The position numbers were made by a program, and so were the translations under genes. A stretch of 64,000 nucleotides of DNA from Mycobacterium sp. AT1 (GTDB taxonomy: Bacteria; Actinomycetota; Actinomycetes; Mycobacteriales; Mycobacteriaceae), in the NCBI RefSeq assembly GCF_002043095.1, contig NZ_MVOC01000055.1, forward strand, positions 1-64,000, given 5' to 3'. Under the pieces are notes generated by a model. It saw nothing but the letters and a program-made list of their open reading frames with translations, did no database searches and had not been told where the DNA came from. This document shows positions 17,382 through 24,766 of this stretch, one piece after another. Position 1 is the first letter of the stretch; the number at the start of each line of letters is the position of its first letter.

Positions 17382-17483
17382 TTAGCGCGCCGCGCCGACG
17401 AGCCCGCGCCACGGCCGCACCGTGAAGGTGAGCCGAAGACCGAGCACGTGAACGTCGACGTGCCATCCGCGATTACCTGACAT
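17382..17483 (-). CDS. Possible 33-residue protein overlapping the MFS gene end
   Basis: An ATG at 17483 overlaps the last codons of the MFS transporter gene and opens a 33-codon frame ending in TAA at 17382. The peptide alternates hydrophobic and basic residues (HVDVHVLGLRLTFTVRPW). The overlap suggests translational coupling to the transporter. The frame fills the otherwise empty gap up to the convergent DUF5709 gene. Short length makes chance a real alternative. Confidence 0.35.
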   Translation of the reverse strand: MSGNRGWHVDVHVLGLRLTFTVRPWRGLVGAAR

Positions 17484-18666
17484 GGGAGCGCTCCGTCCAG
17501 CGTTGCAGTAGTACCGAAATGGTCAGCACGACGAGGCCGGCGACGGCAAGCAGGGCGCCTGCGCCCGCGGGTGCGGTGTAGCCGTACCCCGCCGCGATGA
17601 CCAGGCCGCCGATCCAGGCGCCCGCGGCGTTGGCGATGTTGAGCGCGGAGTGGTTCAGCGCCGCCGCCAGCGTCTGTGCACCGTGGGCGACGTCCATCAG
17701 GCGGGTCTGCAGCGCCGGGCCGATGGCCGAGCCGGAGGCCCCGATGAGGAACAGGCCGAGCAGTGCCGTCCACGGGTTGTGGACGAGCCAGACGAACAGG
17801 GCCAGCATCGCGCCGAGGGAGATCAGCGAGGCGTACAGCGCCTTGACCACCGAGATGTCGGCGATCTTGCCGCCGACCAGGTTGCCGACGACCATGCCGA
17901 TGCCGAACGTCATCAGGCCAAGCGGAACCAGTCCGCGGGACAGGCCTGACACGTCGGTCAGCGTCGTGGCCACGTAGGTGTAGACGGCGAACATGCCGCC
18001 GAAGCCGACCATGCCGAGCACCAGGGCCAGCCACACCTGGGGCCGACGGAGGGCGCTGAGCTCGGTGAGCGCGCTGGTGACGTGCATCGACTTGAGGTCG
18101 GGCAGCCAATGCCAGATGGCGACGAGGGTCGCGATGCCGATCAGTACGACCAAGCCGAATGCGCTGCGCCAGCCGAAGTGCTGGCCGAGGAAGGATGCCA
18201 GCGGCACACCGAGCACCGTGGCGACGGTTAGGCCGCTCATCACGTGCGCGACGGCCTTGGCGCGGTTCTTCGGGCCCATCAGGTGGGCTGCCACCAGGGC
18301 GGCGACGCCGAAGAAGGCGCCGTGCGGAATGCCGGAGACGAACCGGGCGGCCATCAAGGTCTCATAACTCGGCGCCAGCACGCTGGCCAGGTTGCCGACG
18401 GTGAACAGCGCAATCAGGCCGAGAAGCAGGAGCTTGCGGGGCAGATGCGCCGTGAGGGACGCGATGACCGGGGCGCCGACGACGACGCCGAGGGCGTAGG
18501 CGGAGATGACGTGGCCCGCGATGGGCTCGGTGATGCCGAGGCTCGAGGCGATGTCGGGCAGCAGGCCCATGGCCACGAACTCGGTGGTTCCGATGGCGAA
18601 GCTGCCGATGGCAAGCGCCATCACGGCAAGCCAGCGCACCGACGGTGGCGGTGACACCACGGACAT
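17473..18666 (-). CDS. MFS transporter, DHA1 (AraJ/Cmx-like) drug or sugar efflux
   Basis: A 12-helix major facilitator of about 397 residues. The first helix reads ALAIGSFAIGTTEFVAMGLL, typical of DHA1 proteins, followed by the motif-A-like loop TAHLPRKLLLL and the RFVSGIPHGAFFG helix. The substrate is not evident; arabinose/drug-efflux relatives include AraJ and YdhP. I chose the ATG at 18666 because the conserved region begins there and because an operator-like palindrome at 18740-18765 would otherwise sit inside the message start. It is divergent from a ROK regulator. Confidence 0.88.
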   Translation of the reverse strand: MSVVSPPPSVRWLAVMALAIGSFAIGTTEFVAMGLLPDIASSLGITEPIAGHVISAYALGVVVGAPVIASLTAHLPRKLLLLGLIALFTVGNLASVLAPSYETLMAARFVSGIPHGAFFGVAALVAAHLMGPKNRAKAVAHVMSGLTVATVLGVPLASFLGQHFGWRSAFGLVVLIGIATLVAIWHWLPDLKSMHVTSALTELSALRRPQVWLALVLGMVGFGGMFAVYTYVATTLTDVSGLSRGLVPLGLMTFGIGMVVGNLVGGKIADISVVKALYASLISLGAMLALFVWLVHNPWTALLGLFLIGASGSAIGPALQTRLMDVAHGAQTLAAALNHSALNIANAAGAWIGGLVIAAGYGYTAPAGAGALLAVAGLVVLTISVLLQRWTERSHVR

Positions 18667-18739
18667 GGGTACGGACGGTCGGTCGAGAGAACGTGTCACC
18701 CGGCCAACGGTAGCCGCACTTATGCCTTTCATCAAACCG

Positions 18740-18765
18740 ACTTTTGTATTTCAAGACACAAAAGT
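18740..18765. promoter_or_regulatory. Inverted repeat, probable ROK operator
   Basis: ACTTTTGT, ten bases, ACAAAAGT: perfect eight-base arms in unusually AT-rich DNA between the divergent MFS and ROK genes, 34 bases before the ROK ATG. It would allow joint control of both. Confidence 0.6.
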
Positions 18766-18799
18766 GGCGCAGCTTACGCCTCTGGGGTTAAATCGGGTG

Positions 18800-19957
18800 A
18801 TGGCCACCGTGGGCGATGTCTTCGCACTGATCAGGGATCGCAGAGACATCACCCGCACGGAAATCGGCCAGGTCACCGGGTTGTCGCGAACGGCGGTCGC
18901 CGCGCGAATCGCGGCCCTGAGCGCTCTCGGCCTGGTCCGCGAACGGGAACAGGCACCCTCGACGGGTGGCAGGCCCCCGACGCTGCTCTCCTTCGACGTC
19001 GCCGCGGGCATCGTGCTGTCGGCGGCCATCGGCATCAGCCGCACCCGGCTGGCGGTGTGCGACCTGGCCGGTGAGGTGTTGGCGATCACCGACATCGACC
19101 AGGAGGTCGCGCTCGGCCCCGACGACCTGATGCCCGACGTCGTCAAGCGCCTCGACGTGATGTTGCAGGACTACCCGGGCGTCCCGGTGTACGGAGTCGG
19201 GCTGAGCCTGCCGGGCACGGTGGACCGCGCCCGCGGGTGTAGCCGCGATTCACCGATCCTTCGCGGCTGGGACGGCGTCGAGCTGCGGCCGTACTTCGCG
19301 GAGCTGCCCAGCCTGTCGAATGCCCCCGTGGTCTTGGACAACGACTCCAACGCGATCGCCGTCGTCGAGGGGCGTGGCCATGACGACGTCCTCGTGATCA
19401 AGGCGTCGAGCGGTCTCGGGGCGGGGATCGTCGCGGGCGGGGTGCTGCAACGCGGCGCCGCGCAGGCCGCAGGCGAGTTCGGCCACACCAAGATCGCTGC
19501 GGCAGTTGGCCTTCCGTGCCGCTGCGGCGACACCGGCTGCGTCGAGGCCATCGCAGGTGGCTGGGCACTCGTGCACGCCCTTCAGCAGCAGGGCCGCTCG
19601 GTGCGGAACTTGCGCGACGTCGTCGAAATCGCCCACGGAGGTGACGCCGAGGCGCGCCGGATGATCCGCGACAGCGGACGGTACGTCGGCGAGGTGCTCG
19701 CCGCCGCGGTGAACCTGTTGAACCCGGCCGTCGTCGTCGTCGCGGGCGACATGGCGGGTGCCTACGAGATCTTCGTGGCCGGACTGCGAGAGACGTTGTA
19801 CGGCAACGCCACTGCGCAGGCGACCCGGACCCTTGAGGTGATTCCCGCCGCGTACGGCAACCAATCGGGAACCGTCGGCGGCGCCGTCATGGTGCTCGAC
19901 GAGGTGCTCGGCGCGCGGGCAGTCGACGCCCTGGTGGCGGGAGCGCCCCGGGCCTAA
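18800..19957 (+). CDS. ROK family transcriptional regulator
   Basis: A NagC/XylR-type repressor of about 385 residues. The N-terminal winged helix (TRTEIGQVTGLSRTAVAARI) is followed by an actin-like sugar-binding domain with DNDSNAIA, the GEFGHTKI segment and the zinc-type cluster CRCGDTGCVEA. The ATG at 18800 places the palindrome upstream of the gene; an earlier ATG at 18722 would make the operator coding. It probably controls the MFS gene in response to a sugar or related ligand (inference). Confidence 0.9.
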   Translation: MATVGDVFALIRDRRDITRTEIGQVTGLSRTAVAARIAALSALGLVREREQAPSTGGRPPTLLSFDVAAGIVLSAAIGISRTRLAVCDLAGEVLAITDIDQEVALGPDDLMPDVVKRLDVMLQDYPGVPVYGVGLSLPGTVDRARGCSRDSPILRGWDGVELRPYFAELPSLSNAPVVLDNDSNAIAVVEGRGHDDVLVIKASSGLGAGIVAGGVLQRGAAQAAGEFGHTKIAAAVGLPCRCGDTGCVEAIAGGWALVHALQQQGRSVRNLRDVVEIAHGGDAEARRMIRDSGRYVGEVLAAAVNLLNPAVVVVAGDMAGAYEIFVAGLRETLYGNATAQATRTLEVIPAAYGNQSGTVGGAVMVLDEVLGARAVDALVAGAPRA

Positions 19958-20832
19958 CCGGCCTTCGCGATGACGTTCTCCGCGAACCACTCCAGGTTGC
20001 GGATCTTGTCGTCGAGCGGCTCGGTGTCGTCGCCCATGATGTAGGGGATGCGGAAGCCGACGATGACGTCGGTGACGCCCTTGTCCTCCAATCGCTTCAC
20101 GCCGTCGAGGGTGAAACCGTCGATGGAGATGACGTGGATCGCGAACTCGTCGGCCAGCCCGATCCGTTCCTCGTCCTCGCGGTACTTCTTGAGCTTGGCC
20201 AACAGCGGGTCGAGTTCCTCGGGGTCGCCGCCGCCGTGCATCCAGCCGTCGTTGCGAGCGGCCCGTCGCAGCGCGGCGTCGGCGTGCCCGCCGACGAGGA
20301 TCGGCACCGGCTTGGTCGGCGCTGGCGTCATCTTGAAGGCGGGGAAGTCGTAGAACTCGCCGTGGTATTCGAAGTAGTCACCGGAGGTGAGGCCGCGGAT
20401 GACGTCGATGCACTCGTCCATGCGCTTACCGCGCTTGGCATACGGCACGCCCATGATCTCGTAGTCCTCGGGCCACGGGCTGGTGCCGACGCCGAGGCCG
20501 AGGCGGTTGTCGAACATCGCGGCCAGCGAGCCGGCCTGCTTGGCCACCAGGGCAGGCGGTCGGATCGGCAGCTTGAGCACGAAGATGTTGAAGTGCAGCT
20601 TGGTGGTCACCGCCGACAGCGCGCCGATGAGGGCGAACGACTCGACGAACGGCTTGCCGTCCAGGAACTCGCGGTTGCCGTCCTCGGTGTACGGATACTT
20701 CGAGTCCGACACCTCGGGGTAGGCGACGCTGTCCGGAATGGTCATGGCGTGGTACCCGGCCTCGTCGGCCGCCTTGGCCAACGGGATCAGGTACTTCGGA
20801 TCGGTCATGGCTTCCGCATAGGTGAACCGCAT
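19954..20832 (-). CDS. LLM-class F420-dependent oxidoreductase (Rv0940c-like)
   Basis: A 292-residue TIM-barrel flavin/F420 oxidoreductase of the luciferase-like family: N-terminal strand FTYAEAMTDP, GLGVGTSPWPEDYEIMG in the middle and PVPILVGGHADAALRRAAR later. Size and order relative to ligD match Rv0940c. The reaction is unknown. A KstR-type palindrome ends 11 bases before the ATG, implying a very short leader and control by the cholesterol repressor. Its stop overlaps the ROK stop by four bases. Confidence 0.88.
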   Translation of the reverse strand: MRFTYAEAMTDPKYLIPLAKAADEAGYHAMTIPDSVAYPEVSDSKYPYTEDGNREFLDGKPFVESFALIGALSAVTTKLHFNIFVLKLPIRPPALVAKQAGSLAAMFDNRLGLGVGTSPWPEDYEIMGVPYAKRGKRMDECIDVIRGLTSGDYFEYHGEFYDFPAFKMTPAPTKPVPILVGGHADAALRRAARNDGWMHGGGDPEELDPLLAKLKKYREDEERIGLADEFAIHVISIDGFTLDGVKRLEDKGVTDVIVGFRIPYIMGDDTEPLDDKIRNLEWFAENVIAKAG

Positions 20833-20843
20833 GAGTCGAATAC

Positions 20844-20857
20844 TAGAACACGTTCTA
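20844..20857. promoter_or_regulatory. KstR-type operator before the Rv0940c-like gene
   Basis: TAGAACACGTTCTA fits the published KstR consensus TNNAACNNGTTNNA and extends to perfect eight-base arms (20842-20859). Two related sites occur at 40191 and 46208 in this window. Confidence 0.65.
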
Positions 20858-20889
20858 GTTGACGCGGGGCGAGTTGGCCGAAGCGGCCG

Positions 20890-22107
20890 CTACGCGAACG
20901 GCGGGGTGCCGACGCCGACAACTCCGTAGTTGCCCTGCGGCGTGCGTTCGGTGATGCGGGCCCGTGCCGTCCGGCCGTCCACCGTCAGCGTGGCCAATGG
21001 ACGCTTGAGCACGTCGTCCGCGATCTCCCCGAAAATTGCTCCCTGCCAATGGTATTGGCCGTCGATCGGCTCGAGGTGCCCGATCAGGCGGACCCGGACG
21101 GTGTGGTCGACGTCCCCGACGCGGAGGACGGCCGGGCCGTCGTACAGTTCCCGCTCCTGCGCGGTGGCGACGTCGTCGGTTGGCCGCGCGGACGGCGTGG
21201 ACGGGAGGAAGTGGGTGCGGGTCCACAGCCGGCGCGCGATCGGACCCATCAAACCGATGTCGGTGAGGAACGCGGCCAGCGGGGCGAAGCCGAGCGCCTG
21301 AACGTCGTGGTGGTGGGGGCTGGTGCGGGCGACGCGACGAGCCTCCTTGCCGTCCAGACCAGCCCGTCGATACTGCGCGGCGTTGGTGAACAGGTGCCGG
21401 AAGAACAGCCCGCCAACGCCGTTGAGATTGGCCACCCACATCCGGCTGAGCCACGGCATCTCGGCGACACGCTTGCGCGCCCCGTCGCGGGCGAACTGGA
21501 TGTGCCGAGCTTCTTCGGTGACGTGAATCCGCATGATGCGCTGGACCACCGGTTGCAAGTCGGGATCGTCCATCATGTTGCGCTGCAGCGAGTCGAAGAT
21601 CTCCTCCCCGACCAGCGCCGCCACCCAGAGGAGCGCACCGCGGAAGGTGAGCGGCAGAAGGTTGATGATCATGCGCTGGTAGCGCTTCGGGCGCATCGGC
21701 TTTCCGCCGACCTTCTCGATGGCCCTGCCGAACATCACCATGTGACGGGTCTCGTCACCCATCTCGGTGAGGGCGTAGTGCGTCGAGCGTGCGGTCGGGT
21801 CGGCGTGCATCAGGTCGCGCAGCAGCGCCTGGTTGAGAATGTTCTCGAACCAGATGCCCGCCGAGAGCGTGTTGACGAACTCTTGGCGGGACAGTTCGAT
21901 TTGCTGTTCGCGAGTCATGGCGTCCCACAACGGAGTTCCGTACAGGGAGACCGACTTCGGCGGCAGGAAGAACTTGTCCGGGTCGAGCGGGGCGTCCCAG
22001 TCCACGTCCACGACGGGCTCGTAGTACTTCTTCACCGAGCCACGGAGCAGACGCTCGGAGAACTCCTCGCGCGTCGGAGCGCCACTTGCCTTGACGGAGG
22101 CTGTCAT
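20890..22107 (-). CDS. AurF-like diiron oxygenase fused to DUF4873
   Basis: A 405-residue protein. The first 300 residues are a helical diiron domain of the p-aminobenzoate N-oxygenase (AurF) family. Ligand motifs are visible as ENILNQ, EMGDETRHM, GEEIFD and HVTEEARHI. The last 90 residues resemble DUF4873, a domain elsewhere attached to flavin monooxygenases, with VRLIGHLEPIDGQYHWQG. The ATG at 22107 is preferred over an upstream in-frame start because the similarity begins there and an AGGG sequence precedes it. The substrate is unknown. It is divergent from the cobF remnant. Confidence 0.85.
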   Translation of the reverse strand: MTASVKASGAPTREEFSERLLRGSVKKYYEPVVDVDWDAPLDPDKFFLPPKSVSLYGTPLWDAMTREQQIELSRQEFVNTLSAGIWFENILNQALLRDLMHADPTARSTHYALTEMGDETRHMVMFGRAIEKVGGKPMRPKRYQRMIINLLPLTFRGALLWVAALVGEEIFDSLQRNMMDDPDLQPVVQRIMRIHVTEEARHIQFARDGARKRVAEMPWLSRMWVANLNGVGGLFFRHLFTNAAQYRRAGLDGKEARRVARTSPHHHDVQALGFAPLAAFLTDIGLMGPIARRLWTRTHFLPSTPSARPTDDVATAQERELYDGPAVLRVGDVDHTVRVRLIGHLEPIDGQYHWQGAIFGEIADDVLKRPLATLTVDGRTARARITERTPQGNYGVVGVGTPPFA

Positions 22108-22223
22108 CGTTGACGTCCCTTCAGCGAACCATGCGCCCATGTGCTTGGAAACCTAATGACGTGGCGCTCACGATGTCAATACCCCGGGTACCGGATACTT
22201 CAGGTTTCGGAAGGGGGCCGGTA

Positions 22224-22746
22224 ATGCGCCGGATCCACGTCATCGGCATCGGCGCCGGGGATCCCGGCTACGTGACTGCCCACGACGTCGACGTGTTCTT
22301 CGCCTCCGACAAGGGTGCCGTGAAGGACTACCTGGTGTCGCTGCGGCGGGAGATTTGCGAGCGGTTCATCCGCAAACCCGGCTATCGCTTCGTCGAGTTG
22401 CCCGATCCGAAGCGGTCCAAGGAAGCTCCCGACGGTGCCGCGTACCGCCAGGTCGTCGCCGACTGGCACGCCGCCCGCGTCGAGTTCACCTACGACGTCA
22501 TCCCCGGCATCACCGCGATTCAGGCGCTCACCGCGCGACACCGCGGTGGTGATGCTCGACGGCGACTGCGCCTTCCTCGACTGCCCGCCGACGACTAAGA
22601 TCTGGTGGGGCGCCTACCTAGGAACCCCCGACGAGTTGCTGCTCGAGGGCACCGTCGCCGACGTTGGCGAGCGGATTGCGGCGGTCCGGGCCGAGGCGCG
22701 CAACCGGCACGGCTGGATCATGGACATCTATCTGCTGCGGTCCTGA
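22224..22746 (+). pseudogene. cobF: Decayed precorrin-6A synthase (cobF)
   Basis: Intact CobF (about 250 residues) deacetylates and methylates precorrin-5 in aerobic cobalamin synthesis. Here ATG-MRRIHVIGIGAGDPGYVT follows a good AAGGGGG ribosome site, but segments are missing: a few residues after GYVT, about 45 between DWHAAR and VEFTYDV (including the GDPSLYDS region), and about 20 to 30 after ALTARHR. The last deletion also shifts frame, and VVMLDGDCAF to HGWIMDIYLLRS continues in another frame to the TGA at 22744. The product cannot be functional. M. tuberculosis complex strains also lack cobF, so this looks like independent loss. Confidence 0.85.
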
Positions 22747-22773
22747 CGACCACGGCCGTGGCAGGATCCGCGC

Positions 22774-23154
22774 ATGGTTCAGTTTCTGTTGCGCGCCGGG
22801 CTCACCGGTCTGGCGCTGTGGGTCGTCACCAAGTTCGTCGCGGGCGTCGAGTTCGTCGGCGGTGACTCGACGCTGCAGAGGGTCGGCATCATCTTCGTGG
22901 TGGCGGTGATATTCGGCCTCGTCAACGCGTTCGTCAAGCCGATCGTGCAACTGATTTCGCTACCGCTGTACATCGTCACCCTCGGGCTGTTCCACGTCGT
23001 CGTCAACGCCCTGATGTTGTGGATCACCTCTCGTATCACCGAGAACACCACGCACTGGGGCCTCTACATCGACGACTTCTGGTGGACGGCCATCTGGGCC
23101 GCCATCGTGCTGTCGGTCGTCAGTTGGCTTCTCTCGCTGGTCATTCCGGGCTGA
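22774..23154 (+). CDS. Phage-holin-family (YvlD-type) membrane protein
   Basis: A 126-residue integral membrane protein with four hydrophobic segments and the conserved loop VFGLVNAFVKPIVQLISLPL (seen here as IFGLVNAFVKPI) and NALMLWITS of the Phage_holin_4_2 family. Despite the family name these are housekeeping membrane proteins of unknown role, not phage genes. The ATG lies 27 bases after the cobF remnant. Confidence 0.85.
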   Translation: MVQFLLRAGLTGLALWVVTKFVAGVEFVGGDSTLQRVGIIFVVAVIFGLVNAFVKPIVQLISLPLYIVTLGLFHVVVNALMLWITSRITENTTHWGLYIDDFWWTAIWAAIVLSVVSWLLSLVIPG

Positions 23155-23213
23155 ATTCCGCCACACTTCACCGAACAAGATCACGGCGTACGCTCGGCTC
23201 GGTGGCTCCCGAG

Positions 23214-23783
23214 ATGAACCGCCGAACCTTCGTCGGTGCCTCCATCACCGTCGGTGGTGCCGCTGCCGCCGCGTCGGCGCTCAGTGGGTGCGGTGACGAC
23301 GCCCCACCCGCCGAGCAACAGACCACCAGAGTGGCGATGCGAATCAACGGCGAGGAGCGCGACGTCGACGTCGACGTGCGGACGTCGTTGCTCGACATGC
23401 TCAGGGAGCGTGTCGGGCTCACCGGCACCAAGAAGGGGTGCGACCAGGGTGCCTGCGGCGCCTGCACCGTGCTGCTCGACGACAAGCGGGTGAACTCCTG
23501 CCTCACACTGGCGGTCATGCACGACGGTGCCGACGTCAAGACCATCGAGGGCGTGGCCGACAACGGCCGACTCCATCCGCTGCAGCAGGCCTTCGTCGAC
23601 GCCGATGCGTTCCAGTGCGGCTACTGCACCTCCGGACAGATCATGTCTGGCCTCGGCTGCATCGACGAGGGGCACACCGGGTCCGACGCGGAGATTCGAG
23701 AGTGGATGAGCGGCAACATCTGTCGGTGTGGCGCCTATACGAACATCGTCGCCGCCGTCGCGACCGCCGCCAAGAACGCCTGA
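23214..23783 (+). CDS. Exported [2Fe-2S] subunit of a molybdenum hydroxylase (PaoA/YagT-like)
   Basis: The iron-sulfur subunit of a xanthine-oxidase-family enzyme. The N-terminus carries a twin-arginine motif (NRRTFVG) and hydrophobic stretch ending in LSGCG, so Tat export and possible lipid anchoring are indicated. The plant-type cluster is CDQGACGAC with a later Cys (NSCLTLA), and the second cluster is QCGYC plus ICRCGAY. A GTG four codons earlier (23202) is an alternative start. The FAD and Mo subunits follow immediately, in the same order as E. coli paoABC. Confidence 0.92.
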   Translation: MNRRTFVGASITVGGAAAAASALSGCGDDAPPAEQQTTRVAMRINGEERDVDVDVRTSLLDMLRERVGLTGTKKGCDQGACGACTVLLDDKRVNSCLTLAVMHDGADVKTIEGVADNGRLHPLQQAFVDADAFQCGYCTSGQIMSGLGCIDEGHTGSDAEIREWMSGNICRCGAYTNIVAAVATAAKNA

Positions 23784-23788
23784 CGCCG

Positions 23789-24766
23789 GTGTACCCCTTC
23801 ACCTTCACCAAGGCCGCCGACGAATCCTCGGCGCTGGCCGCGGGCCGCTCGGGCGCCCGGTACATCGCAGGCGGAACCACCCTCGTCGACCTGATGCGGG
23901 TGACCGTCGAGCGTCCCGGCTCCGTGGTGGACATCAACGCGCTGCCCTACCGCGGCGTCGACCTCGACGGGCGCGCCCTGCGGATCGGCTCACTGGTGCG
24001 GATGGCCGACCTGGCCGCCGACCAACGGGTGCGTCGCCAGTTTCCCGTGATCTCGGAGGCGTTGGAGCTCAGCGCATCAGCGCAACTTCGCAACATGGCG
24101 TCCATCGGCGGCAACCTCATGCAACGCCCGCGATGCCTGTACTTCCGTGACGTGTCGGCCAACTGCAACCGGCGCACGCCGGGCAGTGGGTGCGCGGCGA
24201 CCGGCGGGCTGAACCGCAACCACGCCATCCTCGGCGCCAGCGACCAGTGCGTCGCCACCCACCCCTCGGACCTGGCGGTCGCGCTGGTGGCACTCGACGC
24301 GGTCGTCGTGACCCGCGACTCGGGCGGGGACCGACGCGTTCCCGTCGCCGACTTCTTCCGGCAGCCCGGTACGACACCGGATCAGGAACACGACCTCAAG
24401 CCAGGCGAGCTCATCGTGGCCGTCGAGGTGCCGACGGGTCCGAGCACCGCCCGGTCGGGCTATCTCAAGATCCGCGACAGGCAGTCCTACGAGTTCGCGG
24501 TGACCTCCGCGGCGGTGGCGCTCGACGTCGCCGGCGGCACCGTGCGCGACGCCAAGGTCGCCGTCGGGGGCGTCGCCACCGTGCCCTGGCGGCTCCCGGC
24601 AGTCGAGCGGGCCCTCGTCGGACGCCCGGTCTCGCCCGGTCTGTGGCGCGACGCGGCGGCCCGCGCCGCCGACGGCGCAAAGCCGCTGTCCGACAACGGG
24701 TTCAAGGTCGATCTGGTGCGACGCGTCGTCGAACGCCAGCTCGCCACGGTGGCGGGTCTTCCGTGA
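23789..24766 (+). CDS. FAD-binding subunit of a molybdenum hydroxylase (PaoB/YagS-like)
   Basis: A 325-residue CO-dehydrogenase-type FAD protein that passes electrons between the iron-sulfur and external acceptor sites. The FAD loops are AGGTTLVDLMR near the start and ASIGGNLMQRPRC in the middle. The cysteines in PRCLYFRD, NCNRR and SGCAATGG resemble the extra [4Fe-4S] cluster region of PaoB. The GTG at 23789 starts five bases after the previous stop, and the TGA overlaps the GTG of the next gene. Confidence 0.9.
   Translation: MYPFTFTKAADESSALAAGRSGARYIAGGTTLVDLMRVTVERPGSVVDINALPYRGVDLDGRALRIGSLVRMADLAADQRVRRQFPVISEALELSASAQLRNMASIGGNLMQRPRCLYFRDVSANCNRRTPGSGCAATGGLNRNHAILGASDQCVATHPSDLAVALVALDAVVVTRDSGGDRRVPVADFFRQPGTTPDQEHDLKPGELIVAVEVPTGPSTARSGYLKIRDRQSYEFAVTSAAVALDVAGGTVRDAKVAVGGVATVPWRLPAVERALVGRPVSPGLWRDAAARAADGAKPLSDNGFKVDLVRRVVERQLATVAGLP

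Noticed and set aside
22774..23154. Prophage remnant suggested by the holin-family gene
   Set aside because: This family is a common chromosomal membrane protein, and no integrase, terminase or att site is nearby.
24190..24762. N-terminal extension of the Mo-binding subunit
   Set aside because: The upstream frame is Arg-rich shadow sequence over the FAD subunit gene; the hammerhead domain begins right after the GTG at 24763.
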